From: Nitrosotalea sp.
GTDB taxonomy: Archaea; Thermoproteota; Nitrososphaeria; Nitrososphaerales; Nitrosopumilaceae
Length of the DNA stretch: 27,865 bases
NCBI GenBank assembly: GCA_023252335.1
Contig: JAJPEA010000005.1
Span: 1 to 27,865, forward strand
Direction of reading: 5' to 3'
Notes under the pieces: model-generated
Told to the model about the DNA's origin: nothing
Seen by the model: only the letters and a program-made list of their open reading frames with translations
Databases searched by the model: none
Made by a program: the position numbers and the translations under genes
Part shown: positions 15,623 through 23,671 of the stretch, in pieces
Layout of the letters: each line of letters opens with the position of its first letter
How positions within the stretch are numbered: position 1 is the first letter of the stretch

Positions 15623-17245
15623 TTGGCATCTATTCAACAAACACCACAAGGACCTGTATTGGTATTAAAAGAAAGTGCACTACAACAAAAGGGACGAGAT
15701 GCACAAAAGAATAACATTGCTGCAGCAAAGTTAGTTGCAGAACTTGTAAGAACAAGTCTTGGCCCTCGTGGAATGGACAAAATGCTTGTTGATTCACTAG
15801 GTGATGTTACAATTACAAATGATGGTGCTACTATTCTAAAAGAAATCGATGTCCAACATCCAGCTGCAAAAATGATGGTTGAGATTTCAAAAACTGTTGA
15901 TAATGAAGTAGGTGATGGTACAACATCTTCGGTAGTATTTGGTGGCGCCTTGTTAGCAAAAGCCGAAGAGCTTTTAGAAAAAGATGTTCATGCTACTGTA
16001 ATCATTGAAGGATATCAAGCAGCTGCAGAAAAAGCACTTTTGCTTCTCACAGAAATGGCAAAACAAGTAGGTACAAGTGATAAAGAAATCCTGTTGAAAA
16101 TTGCAAAAACAAGCATGCAATCAAAGCTTATTTCAGAAGACAGTGACATGTTATCCAAACTTGTAGTTGATTCTATACTACAAATTGTAGAAAAGGAAGC
16201 AGAAGGACACAAAGTAGATCTTGACAATATTAAAGTAGAAAAGAAAGCAGGCGGTTCTATTAGAAATACCCAGTTTATCAAAGGTATAGTACTAGACAAA
16301 GAAGTTGTCCACAGTGGAATGCCTACTAAAATAGAAAAGGCAAAGATTGCATTACTAAACTCGGCTCTGGAGATTGAAAAAACGGAAATGAGCGCAGAAA
16401 TTAGAATTAGTGACCCAACACAAATGCAGATGTTCCTTGAAGAAGAAAATAGAATGCTCAAATCAATGGTAGATAAAATTCATCAAATTGGCGCAAATGT
16501 GTTGATTTGTCAAAAGGGAATAGATGACATTGCACAGCACTATCTAGCTAAACAGGGTATACTATCAGTTAGAAGAGTAAAAGAAAGCGATATGACAAAA
16601 CTTGCCAAGGCAACTGGAGGCAGAATCAGTAGTAATATCGATGACATGATCTCAAAGGACTTGGGTTTGGCAGAACTTGTAGAACAAAGAAAAGTGGAGA
16701 CAGACAAATGGGTCTTCATTGAAGGCTGTAAGAATCCAAAAGCCATTACATTGTTGCTTAGAGGAGGATCTCAAAGAGTTGTGGATGAAGTTGATAGATC
16801 AATGCATGACTCACTGATGGTTGTAAAAGATGTGATAGAAAAACCAGCAGTCGTGGCTGGGGGTGGTGCACCAGAAGAATTCTTGGCCTCAAGTCTAAAG
16901 GAATGGGCAGATAAATTTGAAGGAAGAGAACAACTTGCAATTAAAAAATATGCTGAAGCTCTAGAGGTAATTCCATTAACAATTGCGGAAAATGCAGGAA
17001 TGGATCCAATCAATACTATGGTTACACTTCGCGCAAAACATAGTCAAGGAAGAAAATGGACTGGCATTGATGCAAGAAATACTAGAGTTGCAGACATGTT
17101 TTCAATTGATATCATAGAACCAGTTGCAGTAAAAGAGCAGATAATAAAATCTGCAACAGAAGCAGCATGTATGATACTTAGAATTGATGATGTAATTGCT
17201 TCGTCCGGTGGCAGAGGCGGTGGACGAGGTCCTCCAATGGGCTAA
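15623..17245 (+). CDS. ths: Thermosome subunit (group II chaperonin)
   Basis: An ATP-driven protein-folding ring subunit, 540 residues from a TTG start (MASIQQTPQGPVLVLKES). It contains SLGPRGMDKM at 45-54, TITNDGATIL at about 63-72, GDGTTS at 97-102 with catalytic Asp98, the apical domain in the middle, and the C-terminal Gly-rich tail GGRGGGRGPPMG, typical of tails projecting into the cavity. It is full length. Thaumarchaea usually have two subunit genes; only one is in view, so alpha versus beta cannot be assigned. Confidence 0.97.
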   Translation: MASIQQTPQGPVLVLKESALQQKGRDAQKNNIAAAKLVAELVRTSLGPRGMDKMLVDSLGDVTITNDGATILKEIDVQHPAAKMMVEISKTVDNEVGDGTTSSVVFGGALLAKAEELLEKDVHATVIIEGYQAAAEKALLLLTEMAKQVGTSDKEILLKIAKTSMQSKLISEDSDMLSKLVVDSILQIVEKEAEGHKVDLDNIKVEKKAGGSIRNTQFIKGIVLDKEVVHSGMPTKIEKAKIALLNSALEIEKTEMSAEIRISDPTQMQMFLEEENRMLKSMVDKIHQIGANVLICQKGIDDIAQHYLAKQGILSVRRVKESDMTKLAKATGGRISSNIDDMISKDLGLAELVEQRKVETDKWVFIEGCKNPKAITLLLRGGSQRVVDEVDRSMHDSLMVVKDVIEKPAVVAGGGAPEEFLASSLKEWADKFEGREQLAIKKYAEALEVIPLTIAENAGMDPINTMVTLRAKHSQGRKWTGIDARNTRVADMFSIDIIEPVAVKEQIIKSATEAACMILRIDDVIASSGGRGGGRGPPMG

Positions 17246-17253
17246 GCCTTTGC

Positions 17254-18267
17254 ATGTTAGAAAAGCTACAAAATCTAAAACTAGTTAATTCCGTTGTTGT
17301 TCTAAATGATTTCTTTTTAGATCGTATAATCAAAATTGAAAATTTAGATAATCTCTACAAACAAATTTTAGAAAAAAGCAAGTTGGGTGGAAGCATTCGT
17401 GGAATTCCACAAACAGATCTAAAGGGTGGCAATGCAACAAATGTTGCATATGCTCTTGCAAGACTTGGTTGCCCAGTATCACTGATCACAATTGCAGACA
17501 AGACTAGCTCTCAAATAATAAGAGAAACATTTTCAGAATTTGACCAAGTCTCATTGTCTATAATAGATGGGAAACCAGGACGAACAACATCGCTTGAATT
17601 TAGCAATGCTGGAAACATTGTAAACGTCATGATTTCTGATTTAGGTGATAATGAAGACTTTGGACCTGAAAAACTTGGAACAAGAGAACAGAATATGCTT
17701 GCAAATGCTGACGCAGTAATTGTAACAAATTGGGCAAGCAATAAAAAAGGAACAGAATTGGCACAATTCGCATTTTCCAAGTCTGCATCAGCTTTTCATT
17801 TTCTAGATCCTGCTGATATCCAGCCAAGATCGGAAGAATTTCAACAAGCACTATTCAAACTTGCAAATCAACTAAATTCTTTATCTGTCAACGAGAATGA
17901 ATGTAATATTCTTCTAAAACAGTCAGGACTGGACACAATTTCTGGAGAAAAAGAAACCCGAAAACTTGTACTAGAATTAGCTAGGAGATATTCGATACCT
18001 ATTGACCTTCATACCTCTACCGGGTCATACTGGTCAAATGGACAAGAAGTGGAATATGCCAAATCTTTCCAAGTCCGACCAAAATTTGTAACAGGAGCTG
18101 GGGATGTCTGGGATGCTGCAAATATGCTTGGATATCTTACAAATCTTGATGCTCTTGAAAGATTACAGTTTGCAAACGGTTCTGCCTCTCTATATATTAG
18201 CAACCCACTTGGAGTTCCACCAATAATGGACGAGGTTTTGTCGTTTGTTAGATCTAATGGCTCATAG
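17254..18267 (+). CDS. PfkB-family carbohydrate kinase
   Basis: A ribokinase-fold sugar or nucleoside kinase, 337 residues. It has GGNATNVAYALARLG at 58-72 (PfkB signature 1), Asp185 in FLDPADIQPR, SVNENE at about 211-216 and TGAGDVWDAAN at 280-290 with the catalytic Asp284 and anion hole. In most relatives GAGD is followed by F-A; here a Trp is seen. The substrate cannot be read from sequence. ATG at 17254 follows the thermosome stop by 8 bases, so co-transcription with the chaperonin is possible. Confidence 0.87.
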   Translation: MLEKLQNLKLVNSVVVLNDFFLDRIIKIENLDNLYKQILEKSKLGGSIRGIPQTDLKGGNATNVAYALARLGCPVSLITIADKTSSQIIRETFSEFDQVSLSIIDGKPGRTTSLEFSNAGNIVNVMISDLGDNEDFGPEKLGTREQNMLANADAVIVTNWASNKKGTELAQFAFSKSASAFHFLDPADIQPRSEEFQQALFKLANQLNSLSVNENECNILLKQSGLDTISGEKETRKLVLELARRYSIPIDLHTSTGSYWSNGQEVEYAKSFQVRPKFVTGAGDVWDAANMLGYLTNLDALERLQFANGSASLYISNPLGVPPIMDEVLSFVRSNGS

Positions 18268-18314
18268 CCTCTCAATTATCTGTGGTGCAAAATTGATGAA
18301 ATTACCATATCAAA

Positions 18315-18342
18315 CAGTGTTTTTAGATCAAAAAACTGATCT
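18315..18342 (+). promoter_or_regulatory. Two alternative hairpins before the secreted Ig-repeat gene
   Basis: CAGT-G-TTTTT at 18315-18324 can pair with AAAAAA-CTG at 18330-18338 (9 pairs, one bulged G, 5-base loop). AGATC at 18325-18329 can pair with GATCT at 18338-18342. The second stem uses the loop of the first. The region lies 16 bases before the TTG start at 18358 and could be a leader structure or a terminator of the PfkB gene. This is weak evidence because the region is AT-rich. Confidence 0.3.
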
Positions 18343-18357
18343 TGGTGACACCATAAA

Positions 18358-19806
18358 TTGAGAGAAAGGTTTTTTAATAATCTAAAATTTAGATCTGACA
18401 AGTTGAATTACAAATTTTTTGTTGCAATACTAGCTGCGATGATTTTCTCTGTGGCATTGCCAACAATATCTGCAAATGCTCAAACAGGCTCGTCAAATAC
18501 TGATATTGCATCACAAGCCCTTCAACAATGTATTCAACAATTCCAAGGTACAGATCACGTTTATTGTACTAATTTCTATACATCTGATGTTGCAAGATCA
18601 GGTACATTAACTCAATATTTCTTACAAGGCTCTCTTGCAAATAGCATTGTAGTGTACGAAAATACCAAGGTTACACTTTCTGGTCTCAAGTCAACAACCC
18701 CTGATGCTGGTAAGACACTGACTTATCAATGGGGTCAAGTTTCTGGTGATACCGTAACATTTACTCCAAGTTCTACTGCTCCAGTGATATCTTTTGTATC
18801 TCCTGCAGTACCTGCAAATGAAGTCAAGACAATAAAATTATCACTAACTGTAAATGATGGATATGGACTAAACGATACAACAACATTCAATGTTATAGTT
18901 TTACACGTTAATCATCCTCCGGTTGTTACAATAAATCCTGATCAAGTAGTCGATGAAGGAGCTACTGTATCTCTCATGGGTACTGCAACAGATCAAGACA
19001 ACGATCCATTAACACTAGCATGGGGTCAATATTCTGGTCCTTCTGTACAGTTATCATCAATTAGCACTACTGGCACATCATTTGTTGCTCCAGCAGTGGC
19101 GCCAGGCCAAACTGCAACTTTGTTATTTGTATTTACTGCAGATGATGGAAATGGAGGCAAGGCAGCAGCCATGACCAAGGTTACTGTCAAAAGCACTCAC
19201 CAAGATCCAACTGTATCATGCCAAGATGCTTCTGTTAATTCCAATACTCTAGTTAGATTGCCAATATCAGTTGCAAACCCAAGTGGTGACACAATCTCAT
19301 ACTATTGGAGACAAATTTCTGGACAGCCAGTACAATTATCCTCTAGCACCGACATGAGCCCAACATTTGTAGCACCAACTCCAAGTGGCACAAGCAGCAC
19401 ACTTCAATTCACATTAGATGTATCTGACAACATGGTTGACATTCCATCATGCTCTGTCACTGTAAAGGTCAACAATCTCCCAGTAGCAGGACAAGCACCA
19501 GTTGCTAACGCAGGTCCAGATCAAACAGTCTCTCCAAATAGCAGAGTTGTATTAGATGGAAGTGCTAGCACAGGTGACAATATCACATACAAGTGGGAAC
19601 AAATCAGCGGTGACCCAGTCACTCTAATATTGGGCAGTACTGCTAATCCAGCATTCTACTCACCATCTGCTGACTATGGTCAACAGAAAGTAGTAGAGTT
19701 CAAACTCACAGTGAGCAATCAATATGGTACAGATAGCAGCACAGTAAAGATTACGATAGTTCAGGACAACAATCCACCAACTGCCAGAATTAACGTAGCA
19801 CCATAA
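18358..19806 (+). CDS. Secreted protein with four Ig/PKD-like repeats
   Basis: 482 residues from a TTG start; a later TTG giving LNYKFF at about residue 16 would make a more usual signal peptide. The hydrophobic stretch FFVAILAAMIFSVALPTISA at about 20-39 ends in ANAQ, a likely cleavage site. Four domains follow at about 95-182, 186-278, 283-372 and 380-468, each with a conserved Trp (125, 222, 317, 413) in W-Q-SG and a later VSP, VAP or YSP turn. Cys58, 70, 288 and 365 could form disulfides. The end NNPPTARINVAP repeats the first residues of a domain (compare NHPPVVTINPDQ), so the protein stops just as a fifth repeat begins. No membrane anchor is seen. A cell-surface or adhesion role is inferred. 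Confidence 0.82.
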   Translation: MRERFFNNLKFRSDKLNYKFFVAILAAMIFSVALPTISANAQTGSSNTDIASQALQQCIQQFQGTDHVYCTNFYTSDVARSGTLTQYFLQGSLANSIVVYENTKVTLSGLKSTTPDAGKTLTYQWGQVSGDTVTFTPSSTAPVISFVSPAVPANEVKTIKLSLTVNDGYGLNDTTTFNVIVLHVNHPPVVTINPDQVVDEGATVSLMGTATDQDNDPLTLAWGQYSGPSVQLSSISTTGTSFVAPAVAPGQTATLLFVFTADDGNGGKAAAMTKVTVKSTHQDPTVSCQDASVNSNTLVRLPISVANPSGDTISYYWRQISGQPVQLSSSTDMSPTFVAPTPSGTSSTLQFTLDVSDNMVDIPSCSVTVKVNNLPVAGQAPVANAGPDQTVSPNSRVVLDGSASTGDNITYKWEQISGDPVTLILGSTANPAFYSPSADYGQQKVVEFKLTVSNQYGTDSSTVKITIVQDNNPPTARINVAP

Positions 19807-19814
19807 TTCTCTAA

Positions 19815-19836
19815 TTTTAAAAAATAATTTTTAAAA
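19815..19836. terminator. AT-only inverted repeat, likely bidirectional terminator
   Basis: TTTTAAAAA at 19815-19823 and TTTTTAAAA at 19828-19836 are perfect reverse complements around a 4-base loop. They lie between the convergent ends of the Ig-repeat gene (19806) and guaA (19872). Either strand supplies a T run, which archaeal RNA polymerase uses to terminate. Confidence 0.55.
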
Positions 19837-19871
19837 TAAAATCTCTTTAATTCTAGATGAATTTTGTATTT

Positions 19872-21395
19872 TTATTGAGGCTCTATTGTAGCAGGTGGCT
19901 TGCTTGAAATTACATAGCTAACCCAAGCTACATCTTCTACTTCGTTTGTAATTCTATTGCTGATTCTTTCAAGTATCTCAGACGGTAGTCTTGTCCAGTC
20001 TGCAGTCATGGCATCAATAGAATCAACTATTCTGACAAGAACCACATGACCATATTTCCTCTCATCACCAACTACTCCTACGGCTCTATCGTCTCCAACT
20101 GCTGCATATGCTTGCCAAACCTTTCCATGCCATCCTGATGATACAAGCTCGTCTTCTACAATCTTGCTTGCATGCTTTGAAATCTGTAATTTCTCTGGAG
20201 TAACTTCACCCATTATCCTTACTGCAAGACCAGGTCCTGGAAACGGGTGGCGATAAAGGAGTTTATCAGGAACACCCAAGATCTTGCCAGCTTTTCTTAC
20301 TTCATCCTTGTACAAGAATCGAAGTGGTTCCAAGACTTGCAAGTTCAACCATGATGGTAATCCCCCAACATTATGATGAGTTTTGATTACTGCTGCCGGG
20401 CCTTTTGAGACTCCACTTTCTATGACATCTGGGTAGAGTGTACCCTGAGCTAACCATTTGAAGGGACCGTTTTTCTCAGCAAACTCTGTGAATACCTTGA
20501 CGAATTCTTCTCCTACAATCTTTCGTTTCTGTTCAGGATCAGTTACTCCCTTGAGTCTTGTAAGGAATCTTTCTTTAGCATTTATTATTGTAAAATTCAT
20601 TCCAAAATTATTTTCAAACATGTCTTTTACTTCTACTTCTTCATCCATTCGTAAAAGGCCATTGTCAACAAAAACACATCTGAGCCTGTTTCCTATTGCC
20701 TTTTGAATCAACAATGCGGCCACTGTAGAGTCAACACCTCCACTTATCCCACATAATACATTACCATCTATCTTTGAAATTTCTGATACTGTTGATTCTA
20801 TGAAATTCTCCAAGGTCCAGTCTTGTTTTGCTTTACATATGTTCAAGACAAAATTCTTGAGAACCTGAGTTCCATTTTCAGTGTGAATTACCTCTGGGTG
20901 GAACTGGATGCCGTATACCATCTTTTGCTTGTTTGCAATTGCAGCTGCAAAAGAATTCTCAGTATGGCCTATCACGGTAAATCCATCTGGTAAGATTTCG
21001 GCAGCATCACCATGGCTCATCCACGCTCTTGTTGATTGACCCATGTTTGCCAGCAGATCAGAATTGTTGTCTATACTAAGCAAGGAAGATCCATATTCCT
21101 TGTGAGAACTTTTTACCTTGCCTCCGAATTTATTGACAATTAATTGGTGACCATAACATATGCCAAGTACCGGAAGTCCTATCTCAAATATTCCATTTGT
21201 TGGCTGTGGCGAGTCTTTGTTGTATACACTTGCAGGTCCTCCACTGAATACTATGCCCTTGGGATTCATTTGTCGTAGTTCTTCTAGTGATATGTCATAT
21301 GGAACAAGTTCAGAGTAGACTGAAAATTCTCTGATCCTTCTACAAATGAGGTGACTGTATTGCGAACCAAAATCTAGTACAATTATTTTGTCCAT
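19872..21395 (-). CDS. guaA: GMP synthase (glutamine-hydrolysing), fused form
   Basis: Converts XMP to GMP. From the ATG at 21395 it has 507 residues (MDKIIVLDFGSQYSHLICRR); the open frame reaches 21419 but that part overlaps the previous gene. The N-terminal glutaminase carries GVDST-independent motifs GGPASVYN and nucleophile Cys in LGICYGHQL with HPEVIHTE. The ATP pyrophosphatase loop is SGGVDSTVAAL, and the dimerisation domain ends in KPPATIEPQ. Most family members end IEWE, so the last two residues differ. Many Euryarchaeota have two separate subunits; here both are on one chain. guaB lies about 2.3 kb away on the other strand. Confidence 0.95.
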   Translation of the reverse strand: MDKIIVLDFGSQYSHLICRRIREFSVYSELVPYDISLEELRQMNPKGIVFSGGPASVYNKDSPQPTNGIFEIGLPVLGICYGHQLIVNKFGGKVKSSHKEYGSSLLSIDNNSDLLANMGQSTRAWMSHGDAAEILPDGFTVIGHTENSFAAAIANKQKMVYGIQFHPEVIHTENGTQVLKNFVLNICKAKQDWTLENFIESTVSEISKIDGNVLCGISGGVDSTVAALLIQKAIGNRLRCVFVDNGLLRMDEEVEVKDMFENNFGMNFTIINAKERFLTRLKGVTDPEQKRKIVGEEFVKVFTEFAEKNGPFKWLAQGTLYPDVIESGVSKGPAAVIKTHHNVGGLPSWLNLQVLEPLRFLYKDEVRKAGKILGVPDKLLYRHPFPGPGLAVRIMGEVTPEKLQISKHASKIVEDELVSSGWHGKVWQAYAAVGDDRAVGVVGDERKYGHVVLVRIVDSIDAMTADWTRLPSEILERISNRITNEVEDVAWVSYVISSKPPATIEPQ

Positions 21396-21399
21396 GGTA

Positions 21400-21960
21400 T
21401 CACTTTTGAGAATTCTCAAGCATTCTTGAAAATGACCAAGTTATTGTATTTATTATCTCGTTTACTCTTTCCTTTTGACGATAATTCTTGATGAGAATTT
21501 CTCTTATTCTGCTACCGTCTTTGTTTACTAGACATGATATTGCAGCATTTTGTGGAATTGTACCATTCTGAACATCTAGCTTATCTTGGTTTTCCATTCC
21601 TCCAATTATTCTTCCTAGAAAAAATGACTTGAATGGATGGGTTTCCATGTCTAACATGGTATCTTCTGATGGGATGATCACTAGCTCATCAGAAGTTACA
21701 TGTACATTTGCTAAAATTTTATTGTCTTGTGTCTTGATGGGTATGATGGAAGATGTTGATGTTGGTTGATTCTGCGGTATGTTCTGTTTGTTGGGTACAA
21801 GCGAAGATGCTTTGCTAAAACTTGATTGCTTTACAAGAGAATCAAGAATGCGAAGATTATGTTTAAACTTGTCTACTTCTCTTTCTTTTTTCTCAATCTC
21901 TTCAGAGATCCATTCTCTTAATTCTAAAATATCGCGAAGATTTTCCTCTGAATAATCCAT
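21400..21960 (-). CDS. Coiled-coil protein of unknown function upstream of guaA
   Basis: I do not recognise this 186-residue protein. Residues about 1-45 are a strongly charged helix (LRDILELREWISEEIEKKE and on), probably a coiled coil. A Ser/Thr/Gln/Pro-rich linker runs to about 80. A C-terminal domain starts near residue 85 with a strand-rich part (ILANVHVTSDELVIIPS), then FFLGRIIGGMENQ and a helix-rich end with DGSRIREILIKNYRQKERVN. It ends 4 bases before guaA on the same strand, so it is co-transcribed. A TATA box on the minus strand at 21982-21989 sits 22 bases before its ATG. A regulatory or structural role is open. Confidence 0.75.
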   Translation of the reverse strand: MDYSEENLRDILELREWISEEIEKKEREVDKFKHNLRILDSLVKQSSFSKASSLVPNKQNIPQNQPTSTSSIIPIKTQDNKILANVHVTSDELVIIPSEDTMLDMETHPFKSFFLGRIIGGMENQDKLDVQNGTIPQNAAISCLVNKDGSRIREILIKNYRQKERVNEIINTITWSFSRMLENSQK

Positions 21961-21981
21961 GTTTTTTCTATTGTTGAGTGG

Positions 21982-21989
21982 ATATAAAT
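21982..21989 (-). promoter_or_regulatory. TATA box for the coiled-coil/guaA operon
   Basis: ATATAAAT (ATTTATAT on the minus strand) lies 22-29 bases before the ATG at 21960, in the 42-base gap after mptE. This suggests the pair is transcribed separately from mptE. Confidence 0.55.
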
Positions 21990-22002
21990 ATTAAAACAAA
22001 TC

Positions 22003-22767
22003 CTATCGTCTGACCAATCTTTGAAGATCTGTCAATTTTATATTTTTGAATCCTGCTATTGACTGGGATGTTGTATAAAGATCCACATTACTCTTTGAGG
22101 CTAGCCACTCTAAGAGTGATTTTGCTTTCTTCATCTTTTTTATCTTTACAAATCTGTTATACACTCCATCTTTCGAATATTTTCCTACTTGTGTCCCAAA
22201 ATCCATTCCAATTAGAATAATTTTAGATGCCCCGAAATGATTGGCAAGAAATACACATCTGTCACCGTCAGTGAATCCGCCAAAATTTCTGATCTTTCCA
22301 AATGGTTGGTCTTCTGTAGTTCCTATACAATATCTGAATGAAACTGCATATGGCAGTTTCCTCATATTGTCTCCATGTGAATGCACAATCATTATTGACT
22401 TTTCTGATGATTTTCTAAGGGATTCCATATTTCCATCAAGATCTGTTACTATGATGTCTGGTATCATGTTATTTTCAAGCATTGCTTGCGTGGCACCATC
22501 TGCAACAATCTTTGTGAATCCTTTGAATTTTTTAAGATATGTCAAGGAACGACTCAAAGATGGGCCTGCTCCAATAACAAAAACAGTTTTGTTTCTAATT
22601 TTTCTCTCCAAAACATTCATTTCAAATTTATTTTTTAGAAATGAATTGAGGATCTTGGCTGATTTTATCTCTCTTGATCTATCGTAATTGAATTCTTTTA
22701 GAATCTCTAGATATTTTTGTTGCCAACCATCTACTGTCATAAGTCTAAATGTATCTGGGTTAATCAT
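22003..22767 (-). CDS. mptE: 6-hydroxymethyl-7,8-dihydropterin pyrophosphokinase, MptE-like (DUF115)
   Basis: An archaeal enzyme that pyrophosphorylates 6-hydroxymethyl-dihydropterin for tetrahydromethanopterin or folate synthesis, unrelated in sequence to bacterial FolK. The 254 residues carry FVIGAGPSLSRSL at about 63-75, VTDLDGN at 107-113, HSHGDN at 129-134, GTTEDQ, and GFTDGDRCVFLANHFGA in the C-terminal half, all DUF115 hallmarks. The gene is divergent from a dihydropteroate-synthase-like gene that performs the next step. Its ATG is only 7 bases from that of the neighbour, which supports a shared pathway. Confidence 0.88.
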   Translation of the reverse strand: MINPDTFRLMTVDGWQQKYLEILKEFNYDRSREIKSAKILNSFLKNKFEMNVLERKIRNKTVFVIGAGPSLSRSLTYLKKFKGFTKIVADGATQAMLENNMIPDIIVTDLDGNMESLRKSSEKSIMIVHSHGDNMRKLPYAVSFRYCIGTTEDQPFGKIRNFGGFTDGDRCVFLANHFGASKIILIGMDFGTQVGKYSKDGVYNRFVKIKKMKKAKSLLEWLASKSNVDLYTTSQSIAGFKNIKLTDLQRLVRR

Positions 22768-22774
22768 AAACCAT

Positions 22775-23641
22775 ATGCATCAGCTGGCACAAGTGAGCAT
22801 AGGTAATTCTAATCCCATACGAATAATGGGAATAATTAATACAAGTCCGGAATCATTTTACAAAAAATCAGTATTCACTAGTAAAAAAATTATAGAAAAA
22901 ACTGCCAAATTGATGGAAGAAGATGGTGCTGATTTTATTGATGTTGGGGGAATGTCTACTGCTCCATATCTGAAGACTGTTGTGTCAGAAGATCAGGAGA
23001 TAAAAAGAATTACAAATGCTATAGATGCTATTACCAAAGTCTCAAAGTTGCCCATCTCAATTGATACATGTAGGGCAAAAGTGGCTGAAGCTGCTCTTCA
23101 GTTAGGTGCAGAAATAGTCAATGATGTTTCGGGACTAAAATACGACAAAGATATGGTTAATGTACTTGAGAAACATTGTCCATCTGTTATTTTATGCGCA
23201 TTTAGCAACAAACCAGTTGAAGGAAATCAGGTCTCACAGGCAAGAAAACTGATTGGCCAGAGTGTTAGATTAGCATTAGAATCTAGAGTGCCAAAAAATA
23301 AAATTGTAGTAGACCCAGCCATTGGTTTTTTTCGAAAAAAGGCACAGGGTGTGCTATTTACAAAAATAAATTCTGATTGGCTACAAAGAGATATGATGAT
23401 ATTAAAAAATCTAAATTACATAAAACAAGAATATCCCATTCTTGTTTCAGTTTCACGCAAATCATTCATAGGAGAACTATTAGGGGAATCTGATCCTGCA
23501 AACAGACTCTATGGATCTCTTGCAGCAGAAACTTTTGCTGCTCTAAATGGTGCTGACTTGATAAGAACTCATAATGTCAAGGCCACTAGTCATGTTGTGC
23601 AGATCGTAAAAAACTTGCAAAATTTCAAGAAAGGCTTATAA
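22775..23641 (+). CDS. folP: Dihydropteroate synthase-like protein
   Basis: A TIM-barrel enzyme that condenses the pterin diphosphate with an arylamine. From the ATG at 22775 it has 288 residues; the open frame extends to 22688 but that part is antisense to mptE. Motifs are IRIMGIINTSPESFYK near 15-30, DFIDVGGMSTAP, PISIDTCRAKVAEAAL, EIVNDVSGLKYD, VVDPAIGFF and SVSRKSFIGELLG. The archaeal version lacks the usual RPG of the second loop (GGMSTAP for GGxSTRPG), so the amine acceptor may differ from p-aminobenzoate. In archaea the acceptor in methanopterin synthesis is a ribofuranosyl-aminobenzene derivative. Confidence 0.87.
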   Translation: MHQLAQVSIGNSNPIRIMGIINTSPESFYKKSVFTSKKIIEKTAKLMEEDGADFIDVGGMSTAPYLKTVVSEDQEIKRITNAIDAITKVSKLPISIDTCRAKVAEAALQLGAEIVNDVSGLKYDKDMVNVLEKHCPSVILCAFSNKPVEGNQVSQARKLIGQSVRLALESRVPKNKIVVDPAIGFFRKKAQGVLFTKINSDWLQRDMMILKNLNYIKQEYPILVSVSRKSFIGELLGESDPANRLYGSLAAETFAALNGADLIRTHNVKATSHVVQIVKNLQNFKKGL

Positions 23642-23642
23642 C
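23635..23642 (+). promoter_or_regulatory. TATA-like box for guaB
   Basis: CTTATAAC overlaps the folP stop codon and lies 30-37 bases before the TTG start of guaB, so guaB may have its own promoter in addition to read-through from folP. Confidence 0.4.
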
Positions 23643-23671
23643 AGATTTTCATTCTAATCAAGAAGGTTTAG

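Noticed and set aside
16015..16461. 148-codon frame antisense to the thermosome gene
   Set aside because: Ser/Ile/Leu-rich shadow of a highly conserved gene with no motif of its own.
22241..22687. 148-codon frame antisense to mptE, and the folP frame extension back to 22688
   Set aside because: Both lie over conserved MptE motifs; the folP family start fits the ATG at 22775.
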